Positions 45,085-54,232 of a stretch of DNA of 64,000 bases are shown one piece after another. Source of the DNA: Novosphingobium lentum NBRC 107847 (GTDB taxonomy: Bacteria > Pseudomonadota > Alphaproteobacteria > Sphingomonadales > Sphingomonadaceae); the NCBI RefSeq assembly GCF_001590965.1, contig NZ_BCTW01000007.1, positions 149,822 to 213,821 of the forward strand, in the 5' to 3' direction. The notes beneath the pieces were generated by a model. The model saw only the letters and a program-made list of their open reading frames with translations. It searched no databases and was not told the origin of the DNA. The position numbers and the translations under genes were made by a program. The first letter of the stretch is position 1. Each line of letters begins with the position of its first letter.

Positions 45085-46002
45085 CTACTTAGCTGGACCA
45101 TCAGTATTCTGTTTTAACACGATATTGTTCTGTTCCTGGCCGGGGCCAGGCCCATCTTCGGCCAGGCCGTCATGGTGAACGCGCGCGGCGTCAGGAAGCG
45201 TGCAATCGGTATCGCCGCGTTGGTCGAGCATGTTCAGGATCGCGACGGCGCGGGTCCAACCCGCCGAGGCATCGCGAATTTTGACGGGGAAACAGGATAT
45301 CGTGAAGCCGCTGGGGGGCAAGGCCTCGAGATTGTGCAGCTTTTCGAGGTGGCAGTAGCCGATGTCGCGGCCGGCCTTGTGGCCTTCCCAGATCAGGCCC
45401 GCGTTGCCCGTCGCCTCATAGCGTTCCTTGGTGTGGACAAACGGTGCGTCCCAGCTCCAGCCGTCGGTGCCAGTCAGCCTCACGCCGCGTTCGAGCAGGT
45501 ACATCGTCGCTTCGTAGCCCATGCCGCAGCCGGCGGTGACGTAGTCGTCATGGCCGTAGCGCAAGCCGGCCGAGGTGTTGACGACGACGATCTCGAGCGG
45601 TGCCAACGTGTGGCCGATGCGCGCCAGTTCCGCCTCCACGTCGGCGGCGGTGACGACGTAACCATCGGGAAAATGCCGGAAGTCCAGCTTGACGCCGGGT
45701 TGCAGGCACCAGTCGAGCGGAACCTCGTCGATCGTGATCGCACGTTCGCCACGGTTCATCGTCGAGGCGAAGTGGTAGGGTGCATCAAGGTGCGTGCCGT
45801 TGTGCGTGATCAGCTCGATCCGCTCGATCGCCCAGGCCTCGCCATCGGGCAAGTCGGCGGCCTCAAGCCCGGGGAAGAACTGGGTCAGTTCGGGGACCGA
45901 GGTCTTGTGGTCGATGTAGTGGATTTTCGGCCGGTAGGGCGGCGGGTCCGAGACCACGTCGTTTTCGAGGTAGATCGACAAGTCGATGATGGTGCGTGCC
46001 AT
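45085..46002 (-). CDS. cyclase-family (kynurenine formamidase-like) hydrolase
   Basis: 305 aa. The metal-binding motif ITHNGTHLDAPYHF (residues 65-78) with the HxGTHxDxPxH pattern, and ARIGHTLAPLEIVVVNTSAG, place it in the cyclase family (PF04199), Mn/Zn-dependent hydrolases that open rings or cleave amides, as in kynurenine formamidase and isatin hydrolase. The C-terminal 40 residues (after ARVHHDG) look like an extension of lower-GC DNA. Starts 3 nt after the BKACE stop. In this pathway it could hydrolyse a lactone or cyclic diketone product (inference). Confidence 0.88.
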   Translation of the reverse strand: MARTIIDLSIYLENDVVSDPPPYRPKIHYIDHKTSVPELTQFFPGLEAADLPDGEAWAIERIELITHNGTHLDAPYHFASTMNRGERAITIDEVPLDWCLQPGVKLDFRHFPDGYVVTAADVEAELARIGHTLAPLEIVVVNTSAGLRYGHDDYVTAGCGMGYEATMYLLERGVRLTGTDGWSWDAPFVHTKERYEATGNAGLIWEGHKAGRDIGYCHLEKLHNLEALPPSGFTISCFPVKIRDASAGWTRAVAILNMLDQRGDTDCTLPDAARVHHDGLAEDGPGPGQEQNNIVLKQNTDGPAK

Positions 46003-46005
46003 GCC

Positions 46006-46932
46006 CTAGAACTCCACCCGATCGCCGCCCTTGAGCCTCAGCATTGCGCGCGCTTCGACCGGGGTGGCAGGTTCATGGCCCATTTCCCGCAGGATGCGCA
46101 CGATCTTGGCAACTTGCTGGGCGTTGGACGTTGCGAGCACGCCGCGTTCGATGAACAGGCTGTCTTCCAGACCCACCCGCACGTGACCGCCGAGCAGCGC
46201 GGCCTGCGTCAGGAACGGCATCTGGTGGCGTCCGGCGGCGAGCACGGACCACTGGAAGCTGTCGCGGCCGAACAGCCGGTCGGCGGTCGATTTCATGAAC
46301 ATCAGGTTTTCAAGATCGGGGCCGACACCGCCGAGGATCCCGAAGATCATCTGGATGAAGAACGGCGGCTTGACCAACCCGCGATCGACGAAGTGCGCCA
46401 GGTTGTAGAGGTGGCTCAGATCATAGCATTCGTGTTCGAACCGGGTGCCCGCGTCGCTCAGGCTTTCCATGATGAAGGCGATGTCGCGGAAGGTGTTGCG
46501 GAAGATGTAGTCGTCCGAATTGACGACATAATCGCGTTCCCAATCATGCTTCCAGCGATCGATCCGCGCGGCTGCGGGGAAGAACGCGAAGTTCATGCTG
46601 CCCATGTTGAGCGAACACATCTCCGGCTTGAACGCCATGGCGGCTTTCAGCCGATCCTGCACTGCCATCGTTGCGGAGCCGCCGGTGGTGATGTTGACCA
46701 CGGCATCGGTGCGCTGGCGGATCGCGCCCAGAAACTGCGAATAGACCGCCGGTTCGCCGGTGGGTGCACCCGTGGCGGGATCGCGCGCGTGGAGGTGGAG
46801 GATGGCAGCCCCGGATTCGGCCGCCGCGATCGACTGTTCGGCGATCTCCTGCGGTGTCACCGGCAGGGCATCGGACATCGTCGGGGTGTGGGCGCCGCCG
46901 GTGACCGCACAAGTGACGATGATCTTGGCCAT
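46006..46932 (-). CDS. beta-keto acid cleavage enzyme (BKACE, DUF849)
   Basis: 308 aa TIM barrel. Zn-binding and family motifs: IIVTCAVTGGAHTPTMSDAL at the start, AAILHLHARDPATGAPTG, MCSLNMGSMNFAF, ECYDLSHLYNLAHF and GGHVRVGLEDSLFIERGVLA. BKACE enzymes convert a beta-keto acid and acetyl-CoA into acetoacetate and a new acyl-CoA. The cluster has no thiolase, so this enzyme may perform the carbon-carbon cleavage. Thirteen nt after the NTF2-like gene. Confidence 0.9.
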   Translation of the reverse strand: MAKIIVTCAVTGGAHTPTMSDALPVTPQEIAEQSIAAAESGAAILHLHARDPATGAPTGEPAVYSQFLGAIRQRTDAVVNITTGGSATMAVQDRLKAAMAFKPEMCSLNMGSMNFAFFPAAARIDRWKHDWERDYVVNSDDYIFRNTFRDIAFIMESLSDAGTRFEHECYDLSHLYNLAHFVDRGLVKPPFFIQMIFGILGGVGPDLENLMFMKSTADRLFGRDSFQWSVLAAGRHQMPFLTQAALLGGHVRVGLEDSLFIERGVLATSNAQQVAKIVRILREMGHEPATPVEARAMLRLKGGDRVEF

Positions 46933-46945
46933 GGTGCTCTCGCTC

Positions 46946-47779
46946 TCAGCGTCGCGATTGGTCGAGGAGATGGCGATGCAAGCCCAGCCGGTCGGCGGAA
47001 ACCTGCACGCGCGTCACGTCGCCTGATGGATCAAGCGTCATCATTCCGGCCATCGGCAACGTCACCTCCCGCCCGGTCAAGCCTGCATCGACGTCGGCAA
47101 ATCCGCCTGCGTAGCTGCCATGACACGTGACGTGAAAGCCCGCGCGGTTGCCGGCGGTGAACAGCATGTTGACCGTCAGGGCGGAAGGTACGATCAGCTG
47201 GCCCAACGCCGGGCCGCCCGCGCAGATCGTCTCGACATGGGGTCGCTCCAGCAGGGAGCCGGGCACCGCCAGAAACGCACGCGCGGCCGCTTCGGTGCTG
47301 GCGTCCGGTGCCAGAGCCGGCTCATCCCACGGGGCCTGATGTGGCGGCAAAACCTGATCGCAGACGCCCGACTTCAACTGCCGCTTGCGCGCGAAGTAGT
47401 CTTCCTCCGCCCAGCCGTGCCGAAGTCGGCCCGCGCTGGTGGTGAACAGCGTAATGCCGCCCCACGCGGCGGCATGGCCGGGCGAGCGGATCGAAACGCC
47501 GTGCTCGGTAAAGCGCATCGCCATCGCGTCTTCACCGATGATGACATCGTGCACGGTGACGCACAGGCCCGGAAACTGCTCCAGCTGGGCCAGCGTGGCC
47601 GGAAGGTAGGAACCGTCGCGCCCGTCGAACAGATGGCCGCCGATCGACAGGCGATAGCCGGGATCCATGATCCGTTGCGCGGCGGCAGCGTTGTGTGCGG
47701 TCAGGAAATCGACCGCGAAGCCGCGCAGCAGGCAGGCGGCAGGATCGATCGTACCGGTCATGATGCGCGCTTCATCCAT
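46946..47779 (-). CDS. NTF2/SnoaL-like protein (two tandem domains)
   Basis: 277 aa. Two repeats of the cone-shaped alpha+beta fold, around residues 15-130 (AAQRIMDPGYRLSIGGHLFD; AMAMRFTEHGVSI) and 150-270 (VNMLFTAGNRAGFHVTCHGS; GREVTLPMAGMMTLDPSGDV). NTF2-like/SnoaL-like proteins include isomerases and cyclases. Its start ATG 47779 overlaps the ligase stop by 8 nt (ATG 47761 is possible). A double-domain version is less usual. Function in the pathway unknown. Confidence 0.8.
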   Translation of the reverse strand: MDEARIMTGTIDPAACLLRGFAVDFLTAHNAAAAQRIMDPGYRLSIGGHLFDGRDGSYLPATLAQLEQFPGLCVTVHDVIIGEDAMAMRFTEHGVSIRSPGHAAAWGGITLFTTSAGRLRHGWAEEDYFARKRQLKSGVCDQVLPPHQAPWDEPALAPDASTEAAARAFLAVPGSLLERPHVETICAGGPALGQLIVPSALTVNMLFTAGNRAGFHVTCHGSYAGGFADVDAGLTGREVTLPMAGMMTLDPSGDVTRVQVSADRLGLHRHLLDQSRR

Positions 47780-49313
47780 CGGTTTGAGCCGGGCCGTCGC
47801 CCGACTGGTCGATCAGGCGCAAATCGCGTTTGAGCAGCTTGCCCGATGCGTTGCGCGGCAAGGCAGCAACGAACACCACCGAAGTCGGGCATTTGTAGCG
47901 CGCCAGCCGCTCGCGGGTAAACGCGATCACGTCTGCTTCGCTGGGCGACTGACCGCCGCTTCGGGTGACGACATACGCGCGGGGTGTTTCGCCCCAGTGC
48001 GCGTGCGGTGTGCCGATCACGCCGACTTCGGCGATCTGCGGATGGGCCAGCAGGACGTTTTCGAGTTCGGCCGGATAGATGTTCTCCCCGCCCGACACGA
48101 TCATGTCCTTGTACCGGTCGTGGATGTACAGATAGCCATCGGCGTCCTGCCAGGCCGCATCCCCGGTGCACAGCCAGCCGCCGGGATCGACCGTCGCCGA
48201 TGTTTCGGCGGGCTTGTGCCAGTACCCGGCCATGTTCATCGCCGACCTGATCCGGATTTCGCCGACATTCCCTGCGGCAGCGCGCTCACCCGTAGCCGGA
48301 TCGACGATGATCACGTCCACCCACGGAAAGGGTTTGCCGCACGAGCGCAGGCGCTCGGGGTGCGGCCCGTCGGGGTCGTGATCCTGCGGTGCCAGCGATA
48401 CTACCGTTCCGCTCGTCTCGGTCATGCCATAAGCGTGGGTGAAACGGCACCCGAACGCCGCCATGGCGCGCCGGAGCACACTTTCGCCGATGGGTGAGGC
48501 GCCGTAGATCATGCGTTCCAGGCCGGCCGGGGCCGCGCCGCCCTGCTCGGCATGGTCTACCAGGCGCTGGATCACGGTCGGGACGAAGAAGGCATGCGTC
48601 ACGCGATGGCGCGCGATCAGGTCCATCACCGCGGCGGCGTCGGGTTGCTGCATCAGCACGGTGTGGCCGCCCTGGCTGAGCGCCATCATGCCGTAACCGA
48701 TGCCCCCGATGTGAAACAGCGGCATGGCAACAAGGTTCACGCTATCGGCAGTGAATTCCCACGCCTCGGCGGCGATGCGGCCGTTGTAGGCGTGGCTCTC
48801 GTGGGTGAGCATGACCCCTTTGGGCACGCCGGTGGTCCCGGATGTGTATAGCAGCAACAGCGCATCGTCGGGCGCGTGCGGCACGGCGGGATCGGTATCG
48901 CCCCCCGCATCGCGCCACGCCGCCCAGTCCGCGCCGAGTTCGATCTGGCAGGGCAGCGCCGGTGCATCGCGCAGCAGCGGCACGAGGTCGGGCGCGACCA
49001 GCATCAGCGACGGCGTGCCATCGGCGAGGATGCCGGCGATTTCGGGTGCCGACAGCCGCCAGTTCAGCGGCATCATGATAGCGCCGATCTTGGCGCAGGC
49101 GAAGAACAGTTCGTAAGTCGCCGTTGCGGTGCGATCGAGGATCGCCACGCGGTCACCGGCCCCGACGCCTTCAGCGGCGAGCGCATTGGCCAGCCGGCTG
49201 CTGCGCTGATGCAGGTTCGCATAGCTCAACAACTCGTCCTCGTGCGCAAGGCACCGCGCGTCGGGCGTTTCCGAAGCGAAGTGCCGCAAAAGATCGACGA
49301 GGTGCGGGGTCAT
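47772..49313 (-). CDS. long-chain/aryl acyl-CoA synthetase (AMP-binding)
   Basis: 513 aa. AMP-binding motif LLYTSGTTGVPKGVMLTHES near residue 156, A5-type AYGMTETSGTVVSL, GWLCTGDAAWQDADGYLYIH, then DRYKDMIVSGGENIYPAELE and the lysine motif PRNASGKLLKRDL. Class I adenylate-forming enzyme that makes acyl-CoA. It starts 2 nt downstream of the acyl-CoA dehydrogenase stop. The acid activated could be a ring-opened product of the monooxygenases upstream. Confidence 0.92.
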   Translation of the reverse strand: MTPHLVDLLRHFASETPDARCLAHEDELLSYANLHQRSSRLANALAAEGVGAGDRVAILDRTATATYELFFACAKIGAIMMPLNWRLSAPEIAGILADGTPSLMLVAPDLVPLLRDAPALPCQIELGADWAAWRDAGGDTDPAVPHAPDDALLLLYTSGTTGVPKGVMLTHESHAYNGRIAAEAWEFTADSVNLVAMPLFHIGGIGYGMMALSQGGHTVLMQQPDAAAVMDLIARHRVTHAFFVPTVIQRLVDHAEQGGAAPAGLERMIYGASPIGESVLRRAMAAFGCRFTHAYGMTETSGTVVSLAPQDHDPDGPHPERLRSCGKPFPWVDVIIVDPATGERAAAGNVGEIRIRSAMNMAGYWHKPAETSATVDPGGWLCTGDAAWQDADGYLYIHDRYKDMIVSGGENIYPAELENVLLAHPQIAEVGVIGTPHAHWGETPRAYVVTRSGGQSPSEADVIAFTRERLARYKCPTSVVFVAALPRNASGKLLKRDLRLIDQSGDGPAQTDG

Positions 49314-49315
49314 GG

Positions 49316-50497
49316 TCAGTAGCTCTTGGGCAGGCCCAGACTATGCTGCGCTACGTAATTCAGGATCATCTCGCGGCTGACCGGCGCAGTCTTGTGCAGT
49401 CGGGCGATGAACCACAAGTCGGCCAATCCGTACTCGAACGACAAGCCGTTGCCGCCGTGGACCTGGATCGCCTGGTCCAGCGCCTTGAGCGAGGATTCGG
49501 CCGCCAAAAACTTGGCCATGTTGGCCGCTTCCGCCGCATCTTCGCCCTGATCGTAAAGATCGGCAGCGCGGGCCGCCAGCAGGCGCGCAGCCTGCACCCC
49601 GATGTAGGCTTCGGCCAGCGGATGCGCGACGCCCTGATGCGCGCCGATCGGCGTTTTCCACACGCTGCGGTCGCGCGCGTATTGTGCCGCCTGTGCCAGC
49701 GCAAAGCGCGAGATGCCGTTGTTGATCGCGGCGGCGGAAACGCGTTCGGGGTTCAACCCGACGAACACCTGCTTGAGCCCGGCGCCGCGCTCTCCCACCA
49801 GCGCCTCGGGCGCGAGTTCGACATTGTCGAAGAACACGAAAAACTGGCGCTCGGTGGTCCGCACCGCAGCGTCGATCTGCTGCAGGGTGATGCCCGGTGT
49901 ATCGGTCGGCACGACGAACAGCGACAGCGCCGAACGCCCTTCCTCGACCGGGATATCGCCATCGCGCGCAACGACCATCACCGCTTCGGATTCATCGATG
50001 CCCGACGTCCAGTACTTCGCGCCGTTGAGCACCCACCCCTTGTCGGTCCTGTGTGCGGTCGTGGATACTTTGTGGGTGTTTGAGCCGGCATCGGGTTCGG
50101 TAATGCCGAACGCCATCTTCAGCGTCCCGCTGGCAAGGCCCGGCAGCCACTTGTTCTTCAGGTCTTTCGATCCGAACCCGGCGATGATCGGCGCGCAGAT
50201 CGATGCGATCACCAGCGACAGCATCGGGCAGCCCTGCGCCGCGCATTCCTCGATCACGATGTACAGTTCGGCCAGCCCGCCGCCCGTGCCACCGTACGCT
50301 TCGGGGATGTGAACGCCCAGGAACCCGGCTTCGCCCAGTTCCTTCCACAGTGCGTCGGGCTGGGTGCCTTTCGCGACCATGTCCTGGAAATACTTACGCC
50401 CGTACTTGCCCACCAGCTTGCCCACGCTTTCGCGCAAGGCACGGTGGTGGTCGGCCGTATCCACGAGCGGCGAAAAGAACATCGGTACAGCGGACAT
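49316..50497 (-). CDS. acyl-CoA dehydrogenase (cluster 2)
   Basis: 393 aa from ATG 50497, chosen because GAGGAAG lies at good spacing (upstream codons extend the frame by seven). Signatures: GFLGVHIPEAYGGTGGGLAE, AFGITEPDAGSNTHKVSTTA, KYWTSGIDESEAVMVVARDG and QVHGGNGLSFEYGLADLWFI. The C-terminal end reads KTAPVSREMILNYVAQHSLG. It belongs to the group acting on branched, cyclic or aromatic acyl-CoAs rather than simple fatty acyl-CoAs (motif impression). Located between the 3-hydroxyacyl-CoA dehydrogenase and ligase genes. Confidence 0.92.
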   Translation of the reverse strand: MSAVPMFFSPLVDTADHHRALRESVGKLVGKYGRKYFQDMVAKGTQPDALWKELGEAGFLGVHIPEAYGGTGGGLAELYIVIEECAAQGCPMLSLVIASICAPIIAGFGSKDLKNKWLPGLASGTLKMAFGITEPDAGSNTHKVSTTAHRTDKGWVLNGAKYWTSGIDESEAVMVVARDGDIPVEEGRSALSLFVVPTDTPGITLQQIDAAVRTTERQFFVFFDNVELAPEALVGERGAGLKQVFVGLNPERVSAAAINNGISRFALAQAAQYARDRSVWKTPIGAHQGVAHPLAEAYIGVQAARLLAARAADLYDQGEDAAEAANMAKFLAAESSLKALDQAIQVHGGNGLSFEYGLADLWFIARLHKTAPVSREMILNYVAQHSLGLPKSY

Positions 50498-50524
50498 CTC
50501 GGGACTTCCTCTTCTCAAATCGGT

Positions 50525-51403
50525 TCAGGCGGGCCAGGCGAAAAAGCCCTGGCCCGATTTTGCGCCCAGCTTTCCTTCAGCGACCATGCGGGTCAGCAGA
50601 GCAGGCGGGGCAAACCGGTCGCCGTGCGCGGCTTGCAGCGTGCGCGCGATGTCCAGCCGGACATCGAGCCCGACGATGTCGCTCAGCCGCAGCGGACCGA
50701 CCGGGTGACGATAGGCGAGTACGGCGGCGCGATCGATGTCCTCGGCACTGGCAACCCCGCTTTCGAGCATGCGCATGGCTTCGAGCGAGGCGATCAGATC
50801 GAGGCGGCTGGTGGCAAAGCCCGGCACGTTGCGCACCGTCAGCGATTCCTTGCCCAGCCGGGTGACGAACGCGCGCGCCTGTTCCAGCGCGACTTCGGAC
50901 GTGGCATCGCCGCGAACCAGTTCGACCAGCTTGATCGACCACACCGGGTTGAAGAAATGCATGCCGAGAAACGCCTGGCGATCGGTTACCGCCTCGGCCA
51001 GCCGGTCGATCGATAGCGCGCTGGTGTTGCTGGCGAGCAGGCGGGGATTGCGCGCTGCCGAACGCGCCAGCACATCGAGCTTGAGGTCTAGCCGTTCGGG
51101 CACCGATTCCACGATGAGGTCGAGCCCATCGGGCAGCGCTTCGATCGAAGCGACGCGGTCGATGCGGCCGATCAGCGCCTCACCTTGCGCGGCGTCCAGC
51201 TTGCCGCGACCGATGGCCGAGGCGACCGCATCGCGGATGGTCGCCCGCAGCGTATTGACCCGGCGATCGTCGGGTTCGACCAGCAGCACGTCATAGCCTG
51301 CCTGCGCCGCGACATAGGCGATGCCGACACCCATCGTGCCACCCCCCAGGACCGCCATCCGATCCGCCATGCCGCGTTCCCGTTCCAGAGTGTTGTCCGC
51401 CAT
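50525..51403 (-). CDS. 3-hydroxyacyl-CoA dehydrogenase
   Basis: 292 aa from ATG 51403 (ATG 51373 is an alternative). NAD motif AVLGGGTMGVGIAYVAAQAG, VESVPERLDLKLDVL, SNTSALSIDRLAEA and the catalytic histidine region LGMHFFNPVWSIKLVELV, with C-terminal domain FATSRLDLIASLEAMRMLES. Oxidises 3-hydroxyacyl-CoA to 3-ketoacyl-CoA. Seven nt after the enoyl-CoA hydratase stop. Confidence 0.92.
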   Translation of the reverse strand: MADNTLERERGMADRMAVLGGGTMGVGIAYVAAQAGYDVLLVEPDDRRVNTLRATIRDAVASAIGRGKLDAAQGEALIGRIDRVASIEALPDGLDLIVESVPERLDLKLDVLARSAARNPRLLASNTSALSIDRLAEAVTDRQAFLGMHFFNPVWSIKLVELVRGDATSEVALEQARAFVTRLGKESLTVRNVPGFATSRLDLIASLEAMRMLESGVASAEDIDRAAVLAYRHPVGPLRLSDIVGLDVRLDIARTLQAAHGDRFAPPALLTRMVAEGKLGAKSGQGFFAWPA

Positions 51404-51410
51404 CGCTTCG

Positions 51411-52175
51411 CTACCGCCCTGTCCATACGGGCGCGCGCTTTTCGGCAAAGGCACGGGCGCCCTCCTGCGCGTCGTCCGATCCGATGACCGCTTCGGCGAG
51501 CGGCCGCTGGCGGTCCCAGACGCCGTCCATCGGCCAGTCAGCGGATTCGCTGACGATGCGCTTGGTCATTGCCACCGACAGCGGGGCGTTGGCGGCGATC
51601 TGCGTGGCCAGACGCAGCGCCTCTGCCAGCGCGCCGCCCGATGGCACCAGCCGGTTCACCAGCCCCCAATTGTGCGCCACCGGCGCCGCCATCCGCTCGC
51701 CGGTCAGCGCATATTCGAGCGCGATCGCGGGCGGGATGCGCCGGGGCAATCGCACCAGCCCGCCCGACCCGGCGACAAGGCCGCGCGCCACTTCGGGCAA
51801 GCCGAACCACGCATCTTCGCCGGCGACGATCAGGTCGCAGGCCAGCGCCAGCTCGCAGCCCCCGGCCAGCGCAAAACCCTCGACTGCGGCGATCAGCGGC
51901 TTGGCCGGTGATCGCTCGGTCAGGCCGCCGAACCCGCGACCCTCCAGTTCGGGCCGTTCGCCGTCGACGAACGCTTTCAGGTCCATGCCCGAACAGAAGT
52001 TGCCGTCCTGCCCGGTCAGGATCCCGACACGAAGCTCGGCGCTGGCATCGAGCGTGTCCAGCGCCGCCGCAATCGCCTCCGACACCGCGCGGTTGACCGC
52101 GTTGCGCTGGCGCGGGCGATTGATCGCAATGACCAGCACCGCGCCGTGCCGTTCGATCAGGACGGGATCGGTCAT
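51411..52175 (-). CDS. enoyl-CoA hydratase/isomerase (crotonase)
   Basis: 254 aa with crotonase motifs: oxyanion hole around FCSGMDLKAF and AVEGFALAGGCELALACDLI, catalytic Glu in AWFGLPEVARGLVAGSGGLV. It hydrates or isomerises an enoyl-CoA in the beta-oxidation-like part of the pathway. Six nt from the monooxygenase gene and seven nt before the dehydrogenase gene. Confidence 0.92.
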   Translation of the reverse strand: MTDPVLIERHGAVLVIAINRPRQRNAVNRAVSEAIAAALDTLDASAELRVGILTGQDGNFCSGMDLKAFVDGERPELEGRGFGGLTERSPAKPLIAAVEGFALAGGCELALACDLIVAGEDAWFGLPEVARGLVAGSGGLVRLPRRIPPAIALEYALTGERMAAPVAHNWGLVNRLVPSGGALAEALRLATQIAANAPLSVAMTKRIVSESADWPMDGVWDRQRPLAEAVIGSDDAQEGARAFAEKRAPVWTGR

Positions 52176-52181
52176 CGGCGC

Positions 52182-54128
52182 CTATCCCGCCTTGGCCGCA
52201 GGCGCGGCGTTGGCGCGGAGCGGCGTGCAGATGTAGTCGGACAGATCGGCGGTTTCGGTCATCCCCCACACGTCGATGATGCGGAACGGGTTGTTTACGA
52301 CGATGCGGCCCTTGGAATTCTGGCAGTAGTTTTCGACGCCGGGATACGTCCAGATCATCCGCGAATGGATGCTGTCGACCTGCTCATTATAGGCATCGTG
52401 CACGTCCTGGCGGACATCGACGGTGGCGATCCCGTTTGCGAATATCTGCTCCAGCAGCGACATCACGTAATGCATCTGCCGTTCCAGAACGGTGATCAGG
52501 CTGCCGCCGTGGCCGAACTGGGTGTTGGGGCCGTAAAGGCAGAACAGGTTGGGATAGCCCGGAACCACCGTGCCGAGGTAGGCGCGCGCATCGTCGCCAT
52601 CCCAGTCATCGTGAATGTCGCGGCCGCCGATACCGGTGATCTTCATCGGCGCCAGCAGGTTGACCACGTCGAACCCGGTAGCCCAGATGATCACGTCCGC
52701 CGGGCGCTCCACGCCATCGCTGGTGATCACGCTGTGCGGCCGGACTTCGACCACCGACCCGTTGACGTGGTCGACGTGGCTGCGAGTGAGCGCGCGGAAC
52801 CAGCCGTTGTCGAGCAGCATCCGTTTCCCGAACGGCGGATACTGCGGCAGCACGTCGGGCAGCAGGTCCTGCCGGTCGCCCAGTTCCGCCGTCATGTACG
52901 AGGTCAGGTGGCGGCGATGGGCTTCGTTGATAGGGTTGATCGAACGGCCCTGGCCCTGCCATGCCGGATCCTGCTGCAGGGCATCGTACAGCTTGTCGTT
53001 GAACGCCCAGCTCAGCCGCAGGCGATACCACAGACGGTAGAGCGGGACTTGCCGGAGCAGATCCTGCAGCGGGCCGGGAATCGGCTGCTTGAACTTGGGA
53101 AACGGCGCAACCCATTGGGGCGTGCGCTGCACGACGGTGAGCGAGCCGACCTCGTCGACTATCGCCGGGGCGACCTGCATCGCGCTGGCGCCGTTGCCCA
53201 CCAGCACGACGTTGCGCCCGCCAAGGTCCAGCCCGGCATCGGGATAGCGCGCGGTGTGGACACTCGGCCCGTCGAACAGGGCAAGTCCCGGGACATCGGG
53301 AATGCGCGGCTTGTTGAACGCGCCGACGCCGCTGATCACGATGTTGGCGTGCAGCGTTTCACGCTGCCCGCCCTTGGTCTGCACGTCGGCCTGCCATGTG
53401 CCGCTGCCCTCATCGAACCGGGCTTCGATCACCTCCACGCCGAAGCGAATGTGGCGGCGCACGTCGAATTCGTCCGCGACATGTTCGAGGTACTGATGGA
53501 TTTCGCGGCTGCCCGCAAAATAGCGCGACCACGGGTAGGGCGCGAACGAAAACGAATAGAGATGGCTCGGCACGTCACAAGCCGCGCCGGGATAGCGGTT
53601 GTCGAACCACACCCCGCCCAACTCCTCGCGCCGCTCGACGATCATGTAGGGCACGTTGGCGGCGGCGAGCTGGACGGCTGCGCAAAGCCCGGAAATCCCG
53701 GCGCCGATGATCAGTGCGCTGAACCCCGGCGGTGGCGAGGCCAAGTCCTCCGGCAAGGGTGACAGGCGCAACTCGTGCCGGATGATCGATGCGTATTCCG
53801 ACGGGATCGTCTCGCCCAGCGTCACGCTCATCATCTCGAGCAGCAGATCGTCGGACGGGTTCGGCATCGCCAGCGGGCGGCCGTTGAACCACGCGGTCAG
53901 CGCATCGAACGCGGCGTCCTTGATCTCCTGCTGGACTGTCTCAGGCAGGCCGCCGTCGTCGTTGTCCTCAAGCCCGCGCGTGCGGGTGGGGACATAGTTT
54001 CCCTCGATCCAACGCCGATCGCCGGTCAGCTGCACCAGGATGCAGGCCAGCGTCGGGACATTGGCAGTGGCGATGGCGGCCTGCAGCCACGCGCTGTCTG
54101 GAACTGAAGGGGTGCTGCCTGCTGTCAC
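52182..54128 (-). CDS. Baeyer-Villiger-type flavin monooxygenase (HAPMO-like)
   Basis: 648 aa. FAD motif IIGAGISGLCAAVQLAAANV near residue 139, the characteristic GGVWFDNRYPGAACDVPSHL, and the Baeyer-Villiger fingerprint as FDGPSVHTARYP followed by NADPH motif VVLVGNGASAMQVAP. The N-terminal 130 residues are an extra helical domain, as in 4-hydroxyacetophenone monooxygenase. Converts ketones into esters or lactones with NADPH and oxygen. Directly upstream of the crotonase gene; 104 nt downstream of the LLM monooxygenase gene. Confidence 0.9.
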   Translation of the reverse strand: MTAGSTPSVPDSAWLQAAIATANVPTLACILVQLTGDRRWIEGNYVPTRTRGLEDNDDGGLPETVQQEIKDAAFDALTAWFNGRPLAMPNPSDDLLLEMMSVTLGETIPSEYASIIRHELRLSPLPEDLASPPPGFSALIIGAGISGLCAAVQLAAANVPYMIVERREELGGVWFDNRYPGAACDVPSHLYSFSFAPYPWSRYFAGSREIHQYLEHVADEFDVRRHIRFGVEVIEARFDEGSGTWQADVQTKGGQRETLHANIVISGVGAFNKPRIPDVPGLALFDGPSVHTARYPDAGLDLGGRNVVLVGNGASAMQVAPAIVDEVGSLTVVQRTPQWVAPFPKFKQPIPGPLQDLLRQVPLYRLWYRLRLSWAFNDKLYDALQQDPAWQGQGRSINPINEAHRRHLTSYMTAELGDRQDLLPDVLPQYPPFGKRMLLDNGWFRALTRSHVDHVNGSVVEVRPHSVITSDGVERPADVIIWATGFDVVNLLAPMKITGIGGRDIHDDWDGDDARAYLGTVVPGYPNLFCLYGPNTQFGHGGSLITVLERQMHYVMSLLEQIFANGIATVDVRQDVHDAYNEQVDSIHSRMIWTYPGVENYCQNSKGRIVVNNPFRIIDVWGMTETADLSDYICTPLRANAAPAAKAG

Positions 54129-54232
54129 GACTGTCGTCTCGATTCGAAAAGGTGGGAGCAGCCGGGACGGTCCGGCATGGCGAACCCCGCCTGCCGGTCC
54201 GCCGGGGATGCCGAAGTTCGCCGGGCGACGCG

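Noticed and set aside
42446..45178. 910-codon plus-strand frame across the CheW and MCP genes
   Set aside because: Antisense to two well-supported genes; repeats in it mirror the PAS repeats.
45172..47130. 652-codon plus-strand frame across cyclase and BKACE genes
   Set aside because: Antisense of two strong genes; charged low-complexity sequence.
52146..53762. 538-codon plus-strand frame opposite the Baeyer-Villiger enzyme
   Set aside because: Shadow frame; the minus strand has Rossmann and fingerprint motifs.
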